A DNA stretch of 64,000 bases from Ligula intestinalis (GCA_036362985.1 JAYGXS010000004.1:19533723-19597722); one strand, 5' to 3'; shown: positions 35,090 through 47,240, numbered from the stretch's first letter. The notes: generated by a model from the sequence alone, not told the origin. Translations and numbers: made by a program.

Positions 35090-37620
35090 GAGGGAATGGA
35101 CATAAGAGCTGAGAGGGGGAAGAATGCTTTATGTTGAAGATAATGTCCAAAACTTTCAGTAAACATGGCTCCGTTGACAGAGGGCAAGGAATAAGATAAG
35201 ACAAATTATAAGGTAAAATGTCATAGAATAGTCAAAGTTAAGGCTTACATGATATCCAAATCTGTTATGGAGACAGGTCGGCTTTTAACTTCATCATTTC
35301 CGTTTCTTCGCACCTGAGGTAGCGTGCTAAGAATGGGAATGCAGAGTACCAATATGCCGATGTACGCCAAGACATATGACGGAAGCTTCGTACGGGAAGA
35401 CTTATCAGTCATTAGTTCAGAGTGGAGAGGATGAACGACCTCCCTAAGGATGCGATCAGCACGTTTCTTGCCCGTTTTAAACAAGTCACTGTATTATAAT
35501 GTCAGCTAAAAAAACATAAGGAAAACCGGCAGCTAGAGAGAGAATTCGGAGGATACGTTTAAAAATGACCAGGTCTTTTTAAGTTAGGCTCAAGAAATAG
35601 CTGTTGTTTGTTTGGTTATTTTGACCGTGCATTTTTACATCTGCGAGTCATGGTCGGCGTGCAGATGGCACGGACTCAGCATTTGTTTAGGGCCCCTTTT
35701 CTAGTCTCGTCCCAAGGAGGGGGTAAGCAGTGCTGCAATGACATCCGCAAACAGCCGCCGAACTACACTTTACGGCCAGGCTCTATTTACTGGGCAGACG
35801 ACACGGTCGCCCAGGGGACTGCATGTTGTCCTCTCTGTGGGACTCCTTGAAGTGGGGGGTAGGGGACAGCAGAATATCCGGGTACACACAAAACACAGGT
35901 AGCCCTCGACCGGTTTAGTTTGCCATCCCAGGCGGTTGTCAGAGTGTTGCCGTAAGGCCGAACCTAGCTTAGGGGAGCGCCAGCTGGGAGTTGAGACCAG
36001 CTAAAGGACACTGGAAATAGTAAGCCGCTGCACAGGACAAATAATACGACACGCTATGACCTTCACGATGCAAACCCTAAGTGGGCACCCCTACACTCCC
36101 TCTCCACACACCCCCGTACCTGTGCCCATGCTGTCTGGGTTCGCAAAACAGATAACAACGGAGGATGACATGCAGGGTATAATAACCGAAAACTGCGACT
36201 GCCTATACCCTGAAGAATCTTCCATGGCTCGTGTCGCAAAAGTTAAGCCAGCTTTGACTTTCTTCAACACCGTGCTAGCTTCGTGCGCACACGGCCTCTT
36301 TAATGCAGTTCAGTTCACCAAAAAGGGATAAAAAATAGAATAAAATGAGCTAAATAGGCCGATCGAGGTACCTATAAGAAAATTCCGATGTGCATGGAGA
36401 GCGGAAAAGGATGATGGCTCAATTGAAAAAAAAGACTGAAAATTAATCAATCGGCGTAAGGCAGCACAGTCGTACAAAGTGGAACGGTTAAACGACTGTA
36501 GTTCCGCTCAACAGTGAAAACAAGATTGTTAGTAGATTACCAGAAGCAAATAGCATCTCGTTGTAAACCACACAAGAACGCGTCATGATGAGTAAACAGT
36601 CCTGAAAAGCGGGGGGGGGAGCTTGATGTCCGAAATGTGTGTCAGGGCTGCCGCTAGCAGGTGCACAGTGTGTCTGCAGTCAAATTTACTTGCATAAATT
36701 TAAGAACATGCCAAATGCTTCTCCTTTCTGCACCCACCGAGATTACGCTGAATGCACCGATTGCACCCAGCCAACAGCTTTTACGGACAGCGAAAAAATG
36801 CCAGTGTATCCGGTGTGTCATCTCGCCCCGTTAAAGTATGTGAAGCTGTGTTCGACAACGAAGGAGAGCGAGAAAGAGAGAGCAAGACGATCCGTGTGGT
36901 AACTTGCACAGCTGACGCTGTAATTAAGGTTAGTCAATCAAACTTTCCTCAGGGACAGTCAATTTGGTGTATTCTAGTTACTGGCGCAGGGTCGTGGTAC
37001 CGAGAGTGACGTATTTGTCAATCAAATTTCTCCTGTTATAAATCAGGTCATACAGTAATCGCCGCTGCTTCCAGGAATTGTGCTGGTGTGATAGACGAAG
37101 TCACTAACTAACATTCTTTCATAATGCTGAACGTGGGAATTTCCCTCAGTGAAAAAGCGGTCGGGCTTACTGCGCAGAAATGCACGTGGTATCTCCCTCG
37201 CCCCCTTACACTTCTCAGCGGGAGATCCATTCGGTGAGTCAAGAACTTCTGCTCTATTTCACTTGTTATGACTACTAATTTTTACCGCACCCAATCGGCA
37301 GACTTTATTATTTTCCTTTTTAATTAACTTATTGAGCCTCTCGAGCCTCCTACTCTCAGTGGCTGACGTCACAACGCTGTAAGTGATACAAGCAAATGCT
37401 TGATGGTAAAAGTCTGTTATAGGTACCACCGCGGAAACCAAAAAACTCAGAATTCTGCAATGCGGAATCGAATGAGGCATTAGGAGGGGGCGGCGCAGAA
37501 GAGAAACTGAAGGAAACAGACGAACCGAAACAAGAAATAGAAGATGAAGCTTTTATACAAAGGTAATATTCAGCAACGAAAAAGTACGCAACGACTTAAA
37601 AATAAAGTAAAATCATTAAT
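35090..37620. other. No gene recognised
   Basis: Several frames of 60-91 codons (for example 36056-36331, plus strand) lack motifs and have no partner elsewhere in the window. Confidence 0.5.
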
Positions 37621-37627
37621 AAAATCA

Positions 37628-38390
37628 ATTACATGGTAATTAAGTATATAAACTATGCGGATTGGTAGAAAAAATGGTACGGCTGTCAGGATAGGGGGCG
37701 GGGGTCGGGGCCAAAATCTGACCAGTGCTAGGGGGAACTGGTAGTCGGTCTGAGTCTACCAGGTGCGCTAGAATGGAACGATTTGTACCTTTTAGTTTGG
37801 CCTTTCCTAACCATGCTGAAATGTGTTCTCGAGCTCTTTTGGATAACGGCCGGCTCGTGCGACCAATATATCCTGCCCCACAAGAGCAGTTAAATGAAAA
37901 TATGCACATAAAGATGGTCTGGGCTGGCATTTTGTCCTTGATCTCACCGTATAGGATAGGAATAGTCGAGAACAGTACGTGGGCGTTGGCTGCTGGGACG
38001 GTGTTTGTTACAGCTTGATTCAGGCGCCTCCTTAGAAGTTCGCTTGCTCCGTACCCTTGAAATGGGACCCTCTGCTGTTAAAACTAAGGGTTTTGGTGGC
38101 CTTTCAGTCATGATCTTAGCGGTTAATTGACTGGGATACCCATTTCGTCGAAACACACCTTCAACAAGCCTTAGCTCATCTTCGCTGCTATCAGTCGAGC
38201 AGATCCTTTTCACCCTTTGCAGTTACCATGGCCAAAAGCCGCTAATCCAACAGCCAGCAGCTTATCACCTCAGCCGACTACCAGTCCCCCCCCCAACGCT
38301 GATCGACCCCCATACCTTCCCCCTACCCTGACAACCGTACCATTCTTTCTACCAACCCGCATAGTTTATTTACTTAATTACCATATAAAT
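37628..38390 (-). mobile_element. Penelope-like element PLE-2 with inverted ends
   Basis: The minus strand carries the linker and GIY-YIG nuclease of a second Penelope family. The inverted ends lie at about 37628-37745 and 38275-38390 (ACCAATCCGCATAGTTTAT against ACCAACCCGCATAGTTTAT, plus the CCCCCTA/CCTGACA blocks). End sequence of the same family continues to about 38480 (TGGGAATTTTCGCA). The element lacks its reverse-transcriptase core. Confidence 0.75.
37640..38213 (-). pseudogene. PLE-2 linker and GIY-YIG endonuclease, frameshifted
   Basis: Two minus-strand frames together make one decayed protein. The first (38213-37944) has ICSTDSSEDELRLVEGVFRR followed by NGYPSQL, the same linker position as FEANGYP in PLE-1. 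The second (37930-37640), shifted by one base, starts FSFNCSCGAGYIGRTSRPL and runs through KRAREHISAWL and SILAHLVDSD, the GIY-YIG core with its catalytic Arg. The reverse-transcriptase part and the C-terminal catalytic Glu region are missing; the frame runs into the terminal repeat. Confidence 0.75.
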
Positions 38391-38489
38391 GTAAAGGCCT
38401 GACGGGAATTTACCGAAAACAAACATATGTTCGCCAATTCATCTTCTGAATTTTTCAATGGGAATTTTCGCACATACAAAATCAATTAA

Positions 38490-41190
38490 TAAAACAATAA
38501 ACTGAAAACTACATAAATTGCCATTATCACCGTTCTGTATCACAGAGGATTTTGGTCTCTGTGGTGGTACCTGAGAGACTATTATCTGTTTAATTAAACT
38601 GGTATTGATCAGCCGGATCGCCGTACCGTCATGTTTGTTTGCCACTTTCTGCGGTAGAACGCGGTAAGGATGTTTTCACGCATGAATGTGTAAAACGTCA
38701 GTCTCATAAGCAAGATGCTTAGGTGAGGTCGGTGGCAGGTGTGCCGATACACCAAACGGGTCGATCGCTTTCTCGCGTGAGAGTCAATTTCAGAACTTAA
38801 AGCCCATATGAATTCGATGGGTGCAGTCGATGCAATCTACCACTATCCCACCTGGAGTGAACACAGTGCTGACTTGTAGGTGAATTATTTATTAGTAAGC
38901 AAATCTTAATTGCAGCCACAGTGTTCACTGTTCCGAGACCTGCGCCATGCGGATGTCAGACAAGGTGTAGGTGTGGGCGCACTGAATAAAAAAGCTAAAA
39001 GGACGGTGTAGACGTGTCACACGATCTGAACCCAACACCATATGTGCTAGGTTTCGTTCAGGAGAAACTCAGAGTTCATGCAAATGATAGTGCCATAAAA
39101 GGAGCCACAGCAGTTCTGAAATAAAAAGTGCATTTCACCATCAGATGGCGGCCTTCTAGGCCATAGCGGGGCTCAAACACATCGACTAGTAGATAATGCA
39201 TCAACTTTTTTGCGAATAGACTGTTTGCCTGTGTCGGACGCTTTTGTCCGACCAGCCACAAGAACACGTATATCAGTTGTGAAATTTGGGGCCTACATAC
39301 CTTGTGACGCGCATGGACCAGCTACGGCGCCCACTCCATCTCTCGGCTGTCTTGACCTTGGCCTGTCCTAAGAACTCGCTGGGTGAGGAGCTAGTGAAGG
39401 AGGTATCTCGCAAGCCAGCATAGGATAGTTCGAAAATCGAGTTCCACTATGTCCGCCGCATGCCTCATGGTAGGCTGCAAGCAACTGTATTGACTATAGT
39501 GAGGATTAGTTTGAATGGATGTTAGATTTGTGCTGCATCTACCACATACACTCTCCCTCCCTTCCTTCACCTACCTGCGTCCGGTGTCCAAATAAATGCA
39601 ATAAGACCAGAGGCAGGGTCGGGTGCCGGTGATCGGCACGGTTGGGCGTACTGCCGCTATCATTGGTCCACAATAAACACCTGACCAGGATTTTAACACG
39701 ACTGGAAAAGGATGGAAGCGGCAGAATGGAGTCCAGTACACACAGCCTGGGCGCCCATGTCCCACACGATATCTCATATACCACCTAGTCACAGCCTACA
39801 CTTGACCAGAATTTTGACACAACCTGCACATCACACATCAGTCTGGTCTGACACTTCCGAATCTGTCATACTGGGACTGACAAAAGAGAGCGAAGAACCC
39901 ATCGCATTCGCCTCAGATGACATCACTACTGGCACAGACTCAGTAACTGCATGTGCCTACTTGAACACATACGCTTGCGTGACACTGTATGTTACGCCAG
40001 CGCAGACGTATCACCAAACATCGCCTCCCACGGGCACTGAAGCGGCACCTTCTACATGTGAGTAGCCCGTCCTGGTAGGTCAGACCCCATTTTTTGTGTG
40101 AGGTCAGGTCAAGTGCGGAACGCGTAGACGGACTGCTTAGCTTTTATAGCCACCTGCACCCAATTTTCTCATCAGATGGCTGATCAGTTCGGACAGTGGA
40201 CTGATACCTAGGAGATGAATAAATAAGTGAGATCGCCTTGGTGGACGCCATGTGTGTGTGTGTCTGACCATCGGTTTCGATGAGGTCAACCAAGTGCACC
40301 AACAGGTTGGTACAGAAGGTGACGGGCTCAGGCTTTAGTTTAAAGTGATAAAGGAGGTAATTAGCGGCTCCGCACTCTTCATCTTCTCCCGGAGTCTCGA
40401 AGACTAAACGGGGTCCGGCGTGGGCTGCTGCATCAAATGCAAGCCAATACACCGCCTAACCTAGTCTTAAGTGACAGTAGACTTTGTGCGGGTACTACTG
40501 TACTATCTACCCTCACTCACCTATAGTAGGTGTCTGGCCAGACTTAAGTAAACCAGGACTGGTACTGCTTACTTCTAATTCTACGTACTAGGGTTTAACT
40601 AGGTGATAGTACTTGTTGGTACAGGTAATGACTGTTTTGTACGTAAGAAGTTACGCTGCTTAAGTCAGCACTGGGTTCATATCCCCTAAATCACGGCAGG
40701 AAGTCTAGGGGTACTGGTGCTGGCACTGACGCCACCATTTATCAGAGGTGACACTGATTTAGCCAACGCTAGGGCTCATATTCCCTTGGTCTCAACAGGG
40801 AGTGTGGATCTGGGTTTAACTATTTCGGGTAAGTGCCTGCTTGAGGTCATGAACAAGACTACGTTTGTCGTGGTTTCCGCACTCTCATCTCTATCCATAG
40901 AACTGTTCCCACTAAAAAGATGTCGGTGTAGCTACATGCCTATGCTAGAAGTGCTAATTAAAGTAAGGCCTGTACTTAGTATACTATTAGTACTGCCTGT
41001 GTATGCTTTTTAAGGAGTCGCACCTAGTATGCACTCCCAATCTGTAGAATGTAATAGTGATTTGAATTTGGATAATAATAAAGCGTTTGTAGAGTAGTGA
41101 TTAAAGTCAACTCTGGGCTCATATCTCCACAATGTCAGCAATAAGTGTAGTAAAACTTGTGCTAGCTCTGACGCTACCATTTTTCAAATT
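38490..41190. other. No gene recognised
   Basis: A 117-codon plus-strand frame (39712-40065) is Thr/Ser/Pro-rich without a motif. Near 39685 and 39800 a CTGACCAGGATTTTAACAC-like segment occurs twice. 40270-40350 resembles 48000-48080 (AGGTCAACCAAGTGC, GGTTGGT). Confidence 0.45.
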
Positions 41191-41195
41191 TGCCA

Positions 41196-41553
41196 TGTAG
41201 TGGCGAGCTCGCGTCGAAGTGAACTGCGTTTCTCGACGTCTGGGAACAGCCAATCACAGTTGCCGCAAACCTGCGTTCTGTCTAGGTCATGAATAGCAAG
41301 CCTGCGCACGCGAACTCTCTCTCTCTCTCTGGGCTGATGGGGATTCCTGCTACTGTGTCACACTTCGAACCACGCCACTCCAGCGGAAGATGGTGTTCTC
41401 CGTAGTCAATCTTCTTCCCTATTATTCTTCGTTCCTCTGTGTACACAATATATTATTCCTACTACTCTGGCCTCTATGGACTTCTTCTCCACTAAGGAAC
41501 CATGGTCTGAAGATCGTAGTTGCTAGGGTTTAACTTACTTAACCCCCTACGAT
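41196..41553 (-). repeat. Hairpin-headed repeat, tail type a, intact
   Basis: The tail end GAGCTCGCGTCGAAGTGAAC is followed by CAGCCAATCACAGTTGCCGC, a CT run, CTCTGTGTACACAATATATT, CCATGGTCTGAAGATCGTAG and the head hairpin TAGGGTTTAACTTACTTAAC, ending CTACGAT at 41553. This is one of the most complete copies. Confidence 0.8.
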
Positions 41554-42398
41554 GGCCACCCGGAGCGCATATTCCTAACTATAAATAATCTGACCTGCAT
41601 GAACCTGGCATAGCGTGCTAAAAGCCATGGTTTCGACTGTTGCCAACTGACGGGATACCTCGGTCCGCCCTAAGGTGGCCTCTAAAGTAATTCCAGTCCT
41701 TTGGGATCCGAGCTAACTACTACCTTGTTTCTCCTTAAACCTGGTCCGTCGTGCATGGACCAGAAACTTGTCGCACACGCAGATGGACTAGTGCGCAGCT
41801 ACTGCGCTCCTCCAGTCATCTTGGTTTGGTCTTGCCACAGGGCGTAGGGGCGCGTGGGAGAAGAGGGTGCGATAGGTGCTTCGAAAGCACACGATCCCTA
41901 TAAACTAATTCCCATGGAAGTTGCCGTCACTGTGCCTACCGACATGGTGCACATCGTCAGTAACTACGGCCGAATTGTCTGGGGCGTGTAATTCCTATTT
42001 TTCGAAGCAGAGTAGCTCAGGTGACTTGCTCTGTCGGGAGTCTAAGCTGAAGATGCGCTCAGAGCACTACAATTATTGCGCTCAATTCCGTATAGGAAGG
42101 CAAATGGAAGAACCAGTAGAAATTGTGTGTTATGTACAAAAACTCTGTGGTAGTCTGAAGCCCGGACGACCAGCAAGCTAGAGCCATGCGCGCGCATCTG
42201 TCTGCTAGCATAACGTGGGCGTGAATACATGAACTTCATGCAAGACCGAGTCACTGACCCCATGATCAGTTCTTTGGCCAATAGCCGTTTGCGGTGCCTG
42301 TGATTAGCTGTCCAAGAGGGCGGGCGAGAACTGCAGTCAAGTGAACTCTTGCACGGCGTGGCGCCGGAGACTGAAGGCGCTACAGAGCTACTAGGCCG

Positions 42399-42995
42399 TC
42401 ATGAAAAAGTATAAGAACGAATAATAGGAAACAGGACGCCAAAATGCAAGTGATAGTCCCAACAATCATCTATTTTGATCTTCAAGATTTTTAAAACGCC
42501 CTGCATACGATAGATGTTGCATCGTTCTTCGTGAAGTTGAGCAGAAAATTTCTTATCAGGCTCATTTCTGGTGGTGAAAGTAACATTTTCGCTACGGTAG
42601 TTGCCCTTGGAACGACCGCTGAGAACGGAAGCATGACCTGCACCAACCCCTTTCAGCTGACACGGTTCCAAGTATCGGATGTCCCTGGATGCGGGGATGT
42701 ACACGGGTCCTCGGGTATCCAGAGCTGTGTCCAATTTTGTCCAGTCGACCACCATAAAAGCTAAATGAAAAGGACCCTTCAAGTGGCCAGAATGTGTGGA
42801 GTCACTGTGGTAGAGGGGCGGGGTAGGAACAGCGGTTGTCCGCTGGCGTAGTTTTTGGACCGCCTGTTAAGTATTCACGACCCACGATCCGTTGGCAGAA
42901 GGTATGAACGCCAGCACTTTTACGATACGGTTTCCAGTCCCCTCTTCAATGAGAGCGTAGGCAGTGGCTCCCTCAAATAACTGTTTCGGCATTAC
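42399..42995 (-). other. Unrecognised coding-like stretch
   Basis: On the minus strand two frames read like protein. 42992-42870 gives PKQLFEGATAYALIEEGTGN followed by KVLAFIPSANGSWVVNT and a stop, and it is preceded by AACTTAACAG, which could be a splice acceptor. 42782-42399 is open for 127 codons. I recognise neither. They may be pieces of an unknown repeat, or exons, or chance. Confidence 0.2.
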
Positions 42996-43069
42996 TGGTG
43001 GCTGTTAAGTTACGGTATGCACTCCGTCTTCGGCTCGATTGGGAGAATTTTGTCGCACTCTGTTGTAAA

Positions 43070-43410
43070 CGTGTTCAAAGCTGCGATATCGCCGTCTAAT
43101 TACTCCTTTTGCGAGCCCCCAAGGAAGAACAAAACACAAAGAGCGTAAAAGTAGAAGTCTTTTAGAAAGCCTAGTACAGCATAATCAAGGCAAGCGAACG
43201 CGTGTAAAAGCCATGCCCAATCGGAACAATCAGAGTGTGGGCTGAAGGGAGCGACTTCATTGGCTTTGTGACTCATGCAGATGGCGTGTTAGAGTCTTGC
43301 GCCCGGCCGCAGCTACGCGCTTTGTGCGGGCGGACTGGTGGTCTGGCGTGCGAACGACGCGTCTGGGCAGCGTGCACTCGCAGTCAAGCTGGGCTCTGAC
43401 ACGCTCGTCG
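43070..43410 (-). repeat. LTR-like repeat R3
   Basis: Matches 19860-20290 (CCCCCAAGGAAGAAC, TAGTACAGCATAAT, CATTGGCTTTGTGACTCATG, GGCGTGTTAGAGTC). Read on the minus strand it has a CCAAT box, then TTATGCTGTACTAG, and ends TTCCTTGGGGGCTCGC, where TGGGGGCTCG is like the primer-binding start of Gypsy-type elements. No coding part is attached. Confidence 0.5.
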
Positions 43411-44099
43411 TAAGTGAAACAGAGGAGAGGCAGTAGGCCAGTTGATCATTCTTAGACTCACAAGGCAACTCGACGAGCGTGACCAAAACGGCCTTCTTTA
43501 GATCGACACTGCTGAACTAATGTTTACAGTCTTTTAGGACAACAACAACATCAGCCACCTGACTAACTAGAGAGCTTATTGGGATAATCTAATAGGGCTG
43601 TGTAAAGAGTGTATATTCTGCTGACTGTGTCTGGTAAGGAGTGTGGGAGGGGTCCTAGGAGCAAATACGATTAACCCCCTCTAAAGAACTGGGATTGAGT
43701 AAGCCCAAACTACGGCATTTTTTTGAAGATTTGTCGATAGGAGTTCAATTTACGCCCCGGAATAGCACACGGAAACCTCATCCTTCGGTAATATGGGATC
43801 GGTTGTTTTGGGGGTTATACGGGTGGGGCATAACCAGGGCAATAAAAAATAATAAAAATGTTGAGCTTATAAAGATAGAAAATAATAGGAATAGTCATTC
43901 AAATAACCAAATATTTGCGCGCGATAACAAAACTAAGAAACACAACCAATAGGAAACAAGAAGCTACTGTATGTCGCCTGTACATCGAATGAGACCCGCA
44001 AAGCTGATAAAATCACATGGCGAATCTATACCGAATTCTAGAGATCAAAGTGAAACCATGAAAAGTTGGCTTTTTCCCGATTTTTTAAAACTCACAATA

Positions 44100-44560
44100 G
44101 CTTCTGCACTGTGCCAAGTCGTTCCTCTGCCTCCTGGTCGTTTCCAACTTCTTCGCTCGCGGCTGCCGGCCGTTGGCCCTGCGTATCTTCCATCGCCCGA
44201 CCTATTGCTCCGTTCTGGGCAGACGTTAGCCTTTTGTAGAGCGCTGGGCACACGAACGACTTGACACATCTTCTCATGGGGGCGCCTGCGAGAGGGAGAA
44301 CAATTCAAATAGCCACCAGCAATCGATCGACGCGCGTGCATCAGGCACGGCTATAGCACGAGGCTAGTGGTACGGCACACTCATTCGACGCCAGCAGGAG
44401 AATAAACGTACGCTCTGACGATGAAAGCGAGGATGCCTTTGAAACTTCAGCCAAAATATAATTTGGTCTCAGGAATTGCCCCATATTCTTCTTCCTCTTC
44501 CGAGGGTGATGAGGGCAATATTATATCTAGACCTTGAATATTTGAGCATATTAATAACTA
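44100..44560 (+). mobile_element. PLE-1-type end, deleted element
   Basis: CAATCGATCGACGCGCGTGC and the sequence up to CGCTCTGACGATGAAAGCGA match the reverse complement of 56.53-56.66 kb and, less closely, the 3' region of PLE-1 (0.48-0.58 kb). It closes with GATGAGGGCAATATTATATC and TTTGAGCATATTAAT, the same 37-bp end as PLE-1. No nuclease is left. Confidence 0.65.
44410..44480 (+). ncRNA. Hammerhead-like motif in PLE-1-type end
   Basis: CTGACGA (44414-44420), a 19-nt spacer that can pair AAAG with CTTT, then GAAACTTC and AG. The usual ACGU is ACUU here, so the stem III palindrome is broken by one change. Confidence 0.5.
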
Positions 44561-44577
44561 CCTATATATTTCGCTAT

Positions 44578-44622
44578 ACATAACCCTAAACCTAACCCTT
44601 ACCATTACCCTAACTATAAGGC
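44578..44622. repeat. Short telomere-like tract next to a PLE end
   Basis: Variants of CCCTAA (AACCCTAAACCTAACCCTTA, then TACCCTAAC) start about 20 bases after the PLE-type end. The tract is short and degenerate, so it is interstitial and not a chromosome end. Confidence 0.5.
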
Positions 44623-45056
44623 ACAAACCTGGGGCTAAGCGTATATAAGTTGCGCTACCGATGATACTTCTTTCGAAATGGCCTAATTATATTTGTGTGG
44701 GGGTCATTCTTACGTCGGGATGGAAGATATGGAAGCAGCCATACTTGTTGACGTTGATGGCATTCTAAGATATCCGTGAAAAAAAGGCATGCCTACTTTT
44801 ACTACATGCACCCTATATGTGCACTAAGCATAAGAGATAAGAATATGAGCTTCCCCAGCTTCCTCATCTTCCCCTGAAGTGAGCGGGTAAGACACACGGG
44901 CTGTCCTGGTTGTGGATTTGGCCTCTGTAGGGGGGACGCAGACCCACAGATAAGGGCAGCTTTACGCCGCTATTACTCAATATCACAAAAAGTCCAGCAG
45001 CAAAGGACAACATCTTCTCACGTAGGCGGTTTAGGTCATATGGACAGACCTCTAGG

Positions 45057-46440
45057 GTGATTTGCCTCAAAGTAGCAGTCTGGAATGTGTGTGCTCTCGT
45101 AGACAGTCATAGAAGCAGCCGGCCAAAACGGAAAACTGCGCTTATCACCCGCGAATTGGCACGTTTCAAGGTCGACATCGCCGAACTCAGTGAAACTCGC
45201 TTCCCCTACCAAGCCCAACTGGAGAAGGTGGGCGCCGACTACATATTCTTCTGGAGTGGCCGTCCAGAGACAGAGCGACACGAGGCTGGCGTTGCTTTTG
45301 CCATTCAAACCGAGATCGTGAGGCGTCTGCCCTATTTGCCTCAGGGCACAAATGACTGCTTGATTAGCATCCATTTGCCTTTTCAGATTGACACATTCGC
45401 CACCATCATCAGTGTTTACGCCTTCATAATGACAAACTCCGACGAAACAAAGAAAACGTTCTACTAGGATCTGTATGCCCTCCTGGTGACTGTGCTGACT
45501 TCAACGGTAGCGTCGGCACCGACCATACTGCCTGGAGGAGAGTCCTAGGTCTCTATGTTCTCAGTGGTATCAATGAAAATGGCCTGCTCCTTCTGCTAAC
45601 CTGTGCAGAACACCGTCTCATTCTGACAAACACCTAGTACCGCCTCTCGCGATGGCAGAAGGCGACCTGGATGCATCCACGGTCCCGGCAATGGCACCTC
45701 CTGAACTATATCCTCGTACGGTGGTGTGACAAACTTGACGTGTTGGTGACAAGGGCGATTCCGGGTGCCGACGGATGGACCGATCGTCACCTCAGCATCT
45801 CCAAGATGAGGATCTGCCTTCAATCACGTTTGGCCACGCACGTCACCAGCACCAGAACTGGGTTAAAGAAAATGACGCAGATATCAGCAATCTGCCCACC
45901 AAGAAAAACTGCCTGCACAAGGCCTACGTTGACCGCCTTACCTAAGCCATATAAATAGCCTTCAGGCGAAGTCACCGTAGTGGAGATCAGTGGCTGCGGG
46001 AAATGCAGGGTGTCTGGATGGCTCGAAAGGCCGAGGAACTCCAAAGTTACGCTGACCGAAATGACTGAAAAACTTCTTCGCTGCGATCAAGGCTGTATAC
46101 GGTTCCACAGTCAAAGAAACAGCTCCTCTTCTCAGTGCCGACGAAAATACCTTTCTGAAGCGGTGGGCTGAGTACTTCCAAAACTGTCTAAATCGTAAAT
46201 CCACCATTTCCGATGTCGTAATCGACCGCGTACCTCAAGTGCCGAGCAGCCTTGACCCTAATCTCCCGCCCACCCCTGAGGAAACCATCAGCGCAGTGCA
46301 GCAGCTCTCCAGTGAGAAAGCACCCAGACCAGACGCGATCCCGGCTGAAATTTACAAATTCGGCGGTCACCAACTTATGTACAATCCCACCAGACCCTTC
46401 AGGCTGATGTGGCATCAAGGGCAAGTGCCCCAGGATATTG
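45057..46440 (+). pseudogene. RTE-type non-LTR retrotransposon ORF, degraded, 3'-truncated
   Basis: The endonuclease starts VAVWNVCALVDSHRSSRPKR, with SETRF, VGADYIFFWSGRPE and AGVAFAIQTEIVRRLPYL, and stops at a TAG at 45465. Beyond it, in other frames, [19 protein letters not shown] (Gly of GDFN lost), [40 protein letters not shown] and DGWTDRHLSISKMR continue the domain. At 46239-46440 PPTPEETISAVQQLSSEKAP and DAIPAEIYKFGG begin the reverse transcriptase, and WHQGQVPQD is the last recognisable piece. The rest of the reverse transcriptase is gone, replaced at 46440 by another repeat. Order and motifs are those of RTE/BovB-type elements. Confidence 0.85.
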
Positions 46441-46685
46441 ATATATTCATAGGAAATACCATGTTGCAATGTTCAGCTATTTCTGGAGCAAGTTGCTACC
46501 TTACTAGACAGGAGATCTGCCGAATAGGCAACTGGAGGTCAACACATTCCAATTAACAAATGTGTTATGAAAATAGTCACGCCGGTCCTGGATGCGGAAA
46601 AGTAAACACAGCCATAGAATTTGTCCAGGGACTGAGAGAATGATCGAGCACACCCGATCATTTGCAAGACCAGTAGTCATTAGCA
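46435..46685 (+). repeat. Repeat with protease-like peptide, copy 1
   Basis: Partner of 46997-47240, same orientation. It reads FIGNTMLQCSAISGASCYL, RQEICRIGNW in one frame, comparable with the retropepsin start of LTR elements (hydrophobic strand, then S/T-G-A). CATTTGCAAGACCAGTAGTCATT near the end matches copy 2. The catalytic Asp is not present. Confidence 0.4.
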
Positions 46686-46835
46686 TTTCAAAACCTAATC
46701 ATGGCGCTCGATAGGCAAAAGCCGATTATACACTCAGTTGACAGAGCTTCAACGAGTGCACTGCTCGGCAGAACTTAAAATCGATCACCATTTATATGAA
46801 TTCCGGCGTAAATCTGCCTGTAATTACTGCTCTGC

Positions 46836-46850
46836 CCCCCCCCCCCCGCG
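46836..46850. repeat. Poly-C tract
   Basis: A C run of about 12 bases. Similar runs occur near 22428 and 26892, and a G run near 27076. Confidence 0.85.
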
Positions 46851-46996
46851 TTCATAGACAGCGTGCTCACCCAATCCACCGCCAGGACAACCCGAGTGTC
46901 AAGCACAATCACTTCAGGTGAAGATGAGGAAGTTGTTAAGCTTATATTGTCATCTGTTATGCTTAGTCCACGCATAGGATGCATGTCTTATCAGCC

Positions 46997-47240
46997 ACAC
47001 ATTGCTACATTTATAGGCAATATCATGTTGTCATGCTTAGTTAATTTTGGAGCAGTATGCGCTCTTATTAGACAGGCCATCTGCCGAGTAGGCAACTGGG
47101 AGTGAGCACATTCAAACTAGACGAATATGTTAATAATTTTGTCTCATCCCTCCCTAGATAGGGCCAACTATAATCTGATCAAGACATTTAGGGACTGGTC
47201 GGGTAGAAGCGGTCACTTGCGAAACCGGTAGCCATTTACT
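46997..47240 (+). repeat. Repeat with protease-like peptide, copy 2
   Basis: Reads FIGNIMLSCLVNFGAVCALI then RQAICRVGNW. LVNFGA sits where retropepsins have LVDTGA, so the catalytic Asp would be Asn. The direct-repeat arrangement with copy 1 suggests remains of one LTR-type element or of a tandem duplication. Confidence 0.4.
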
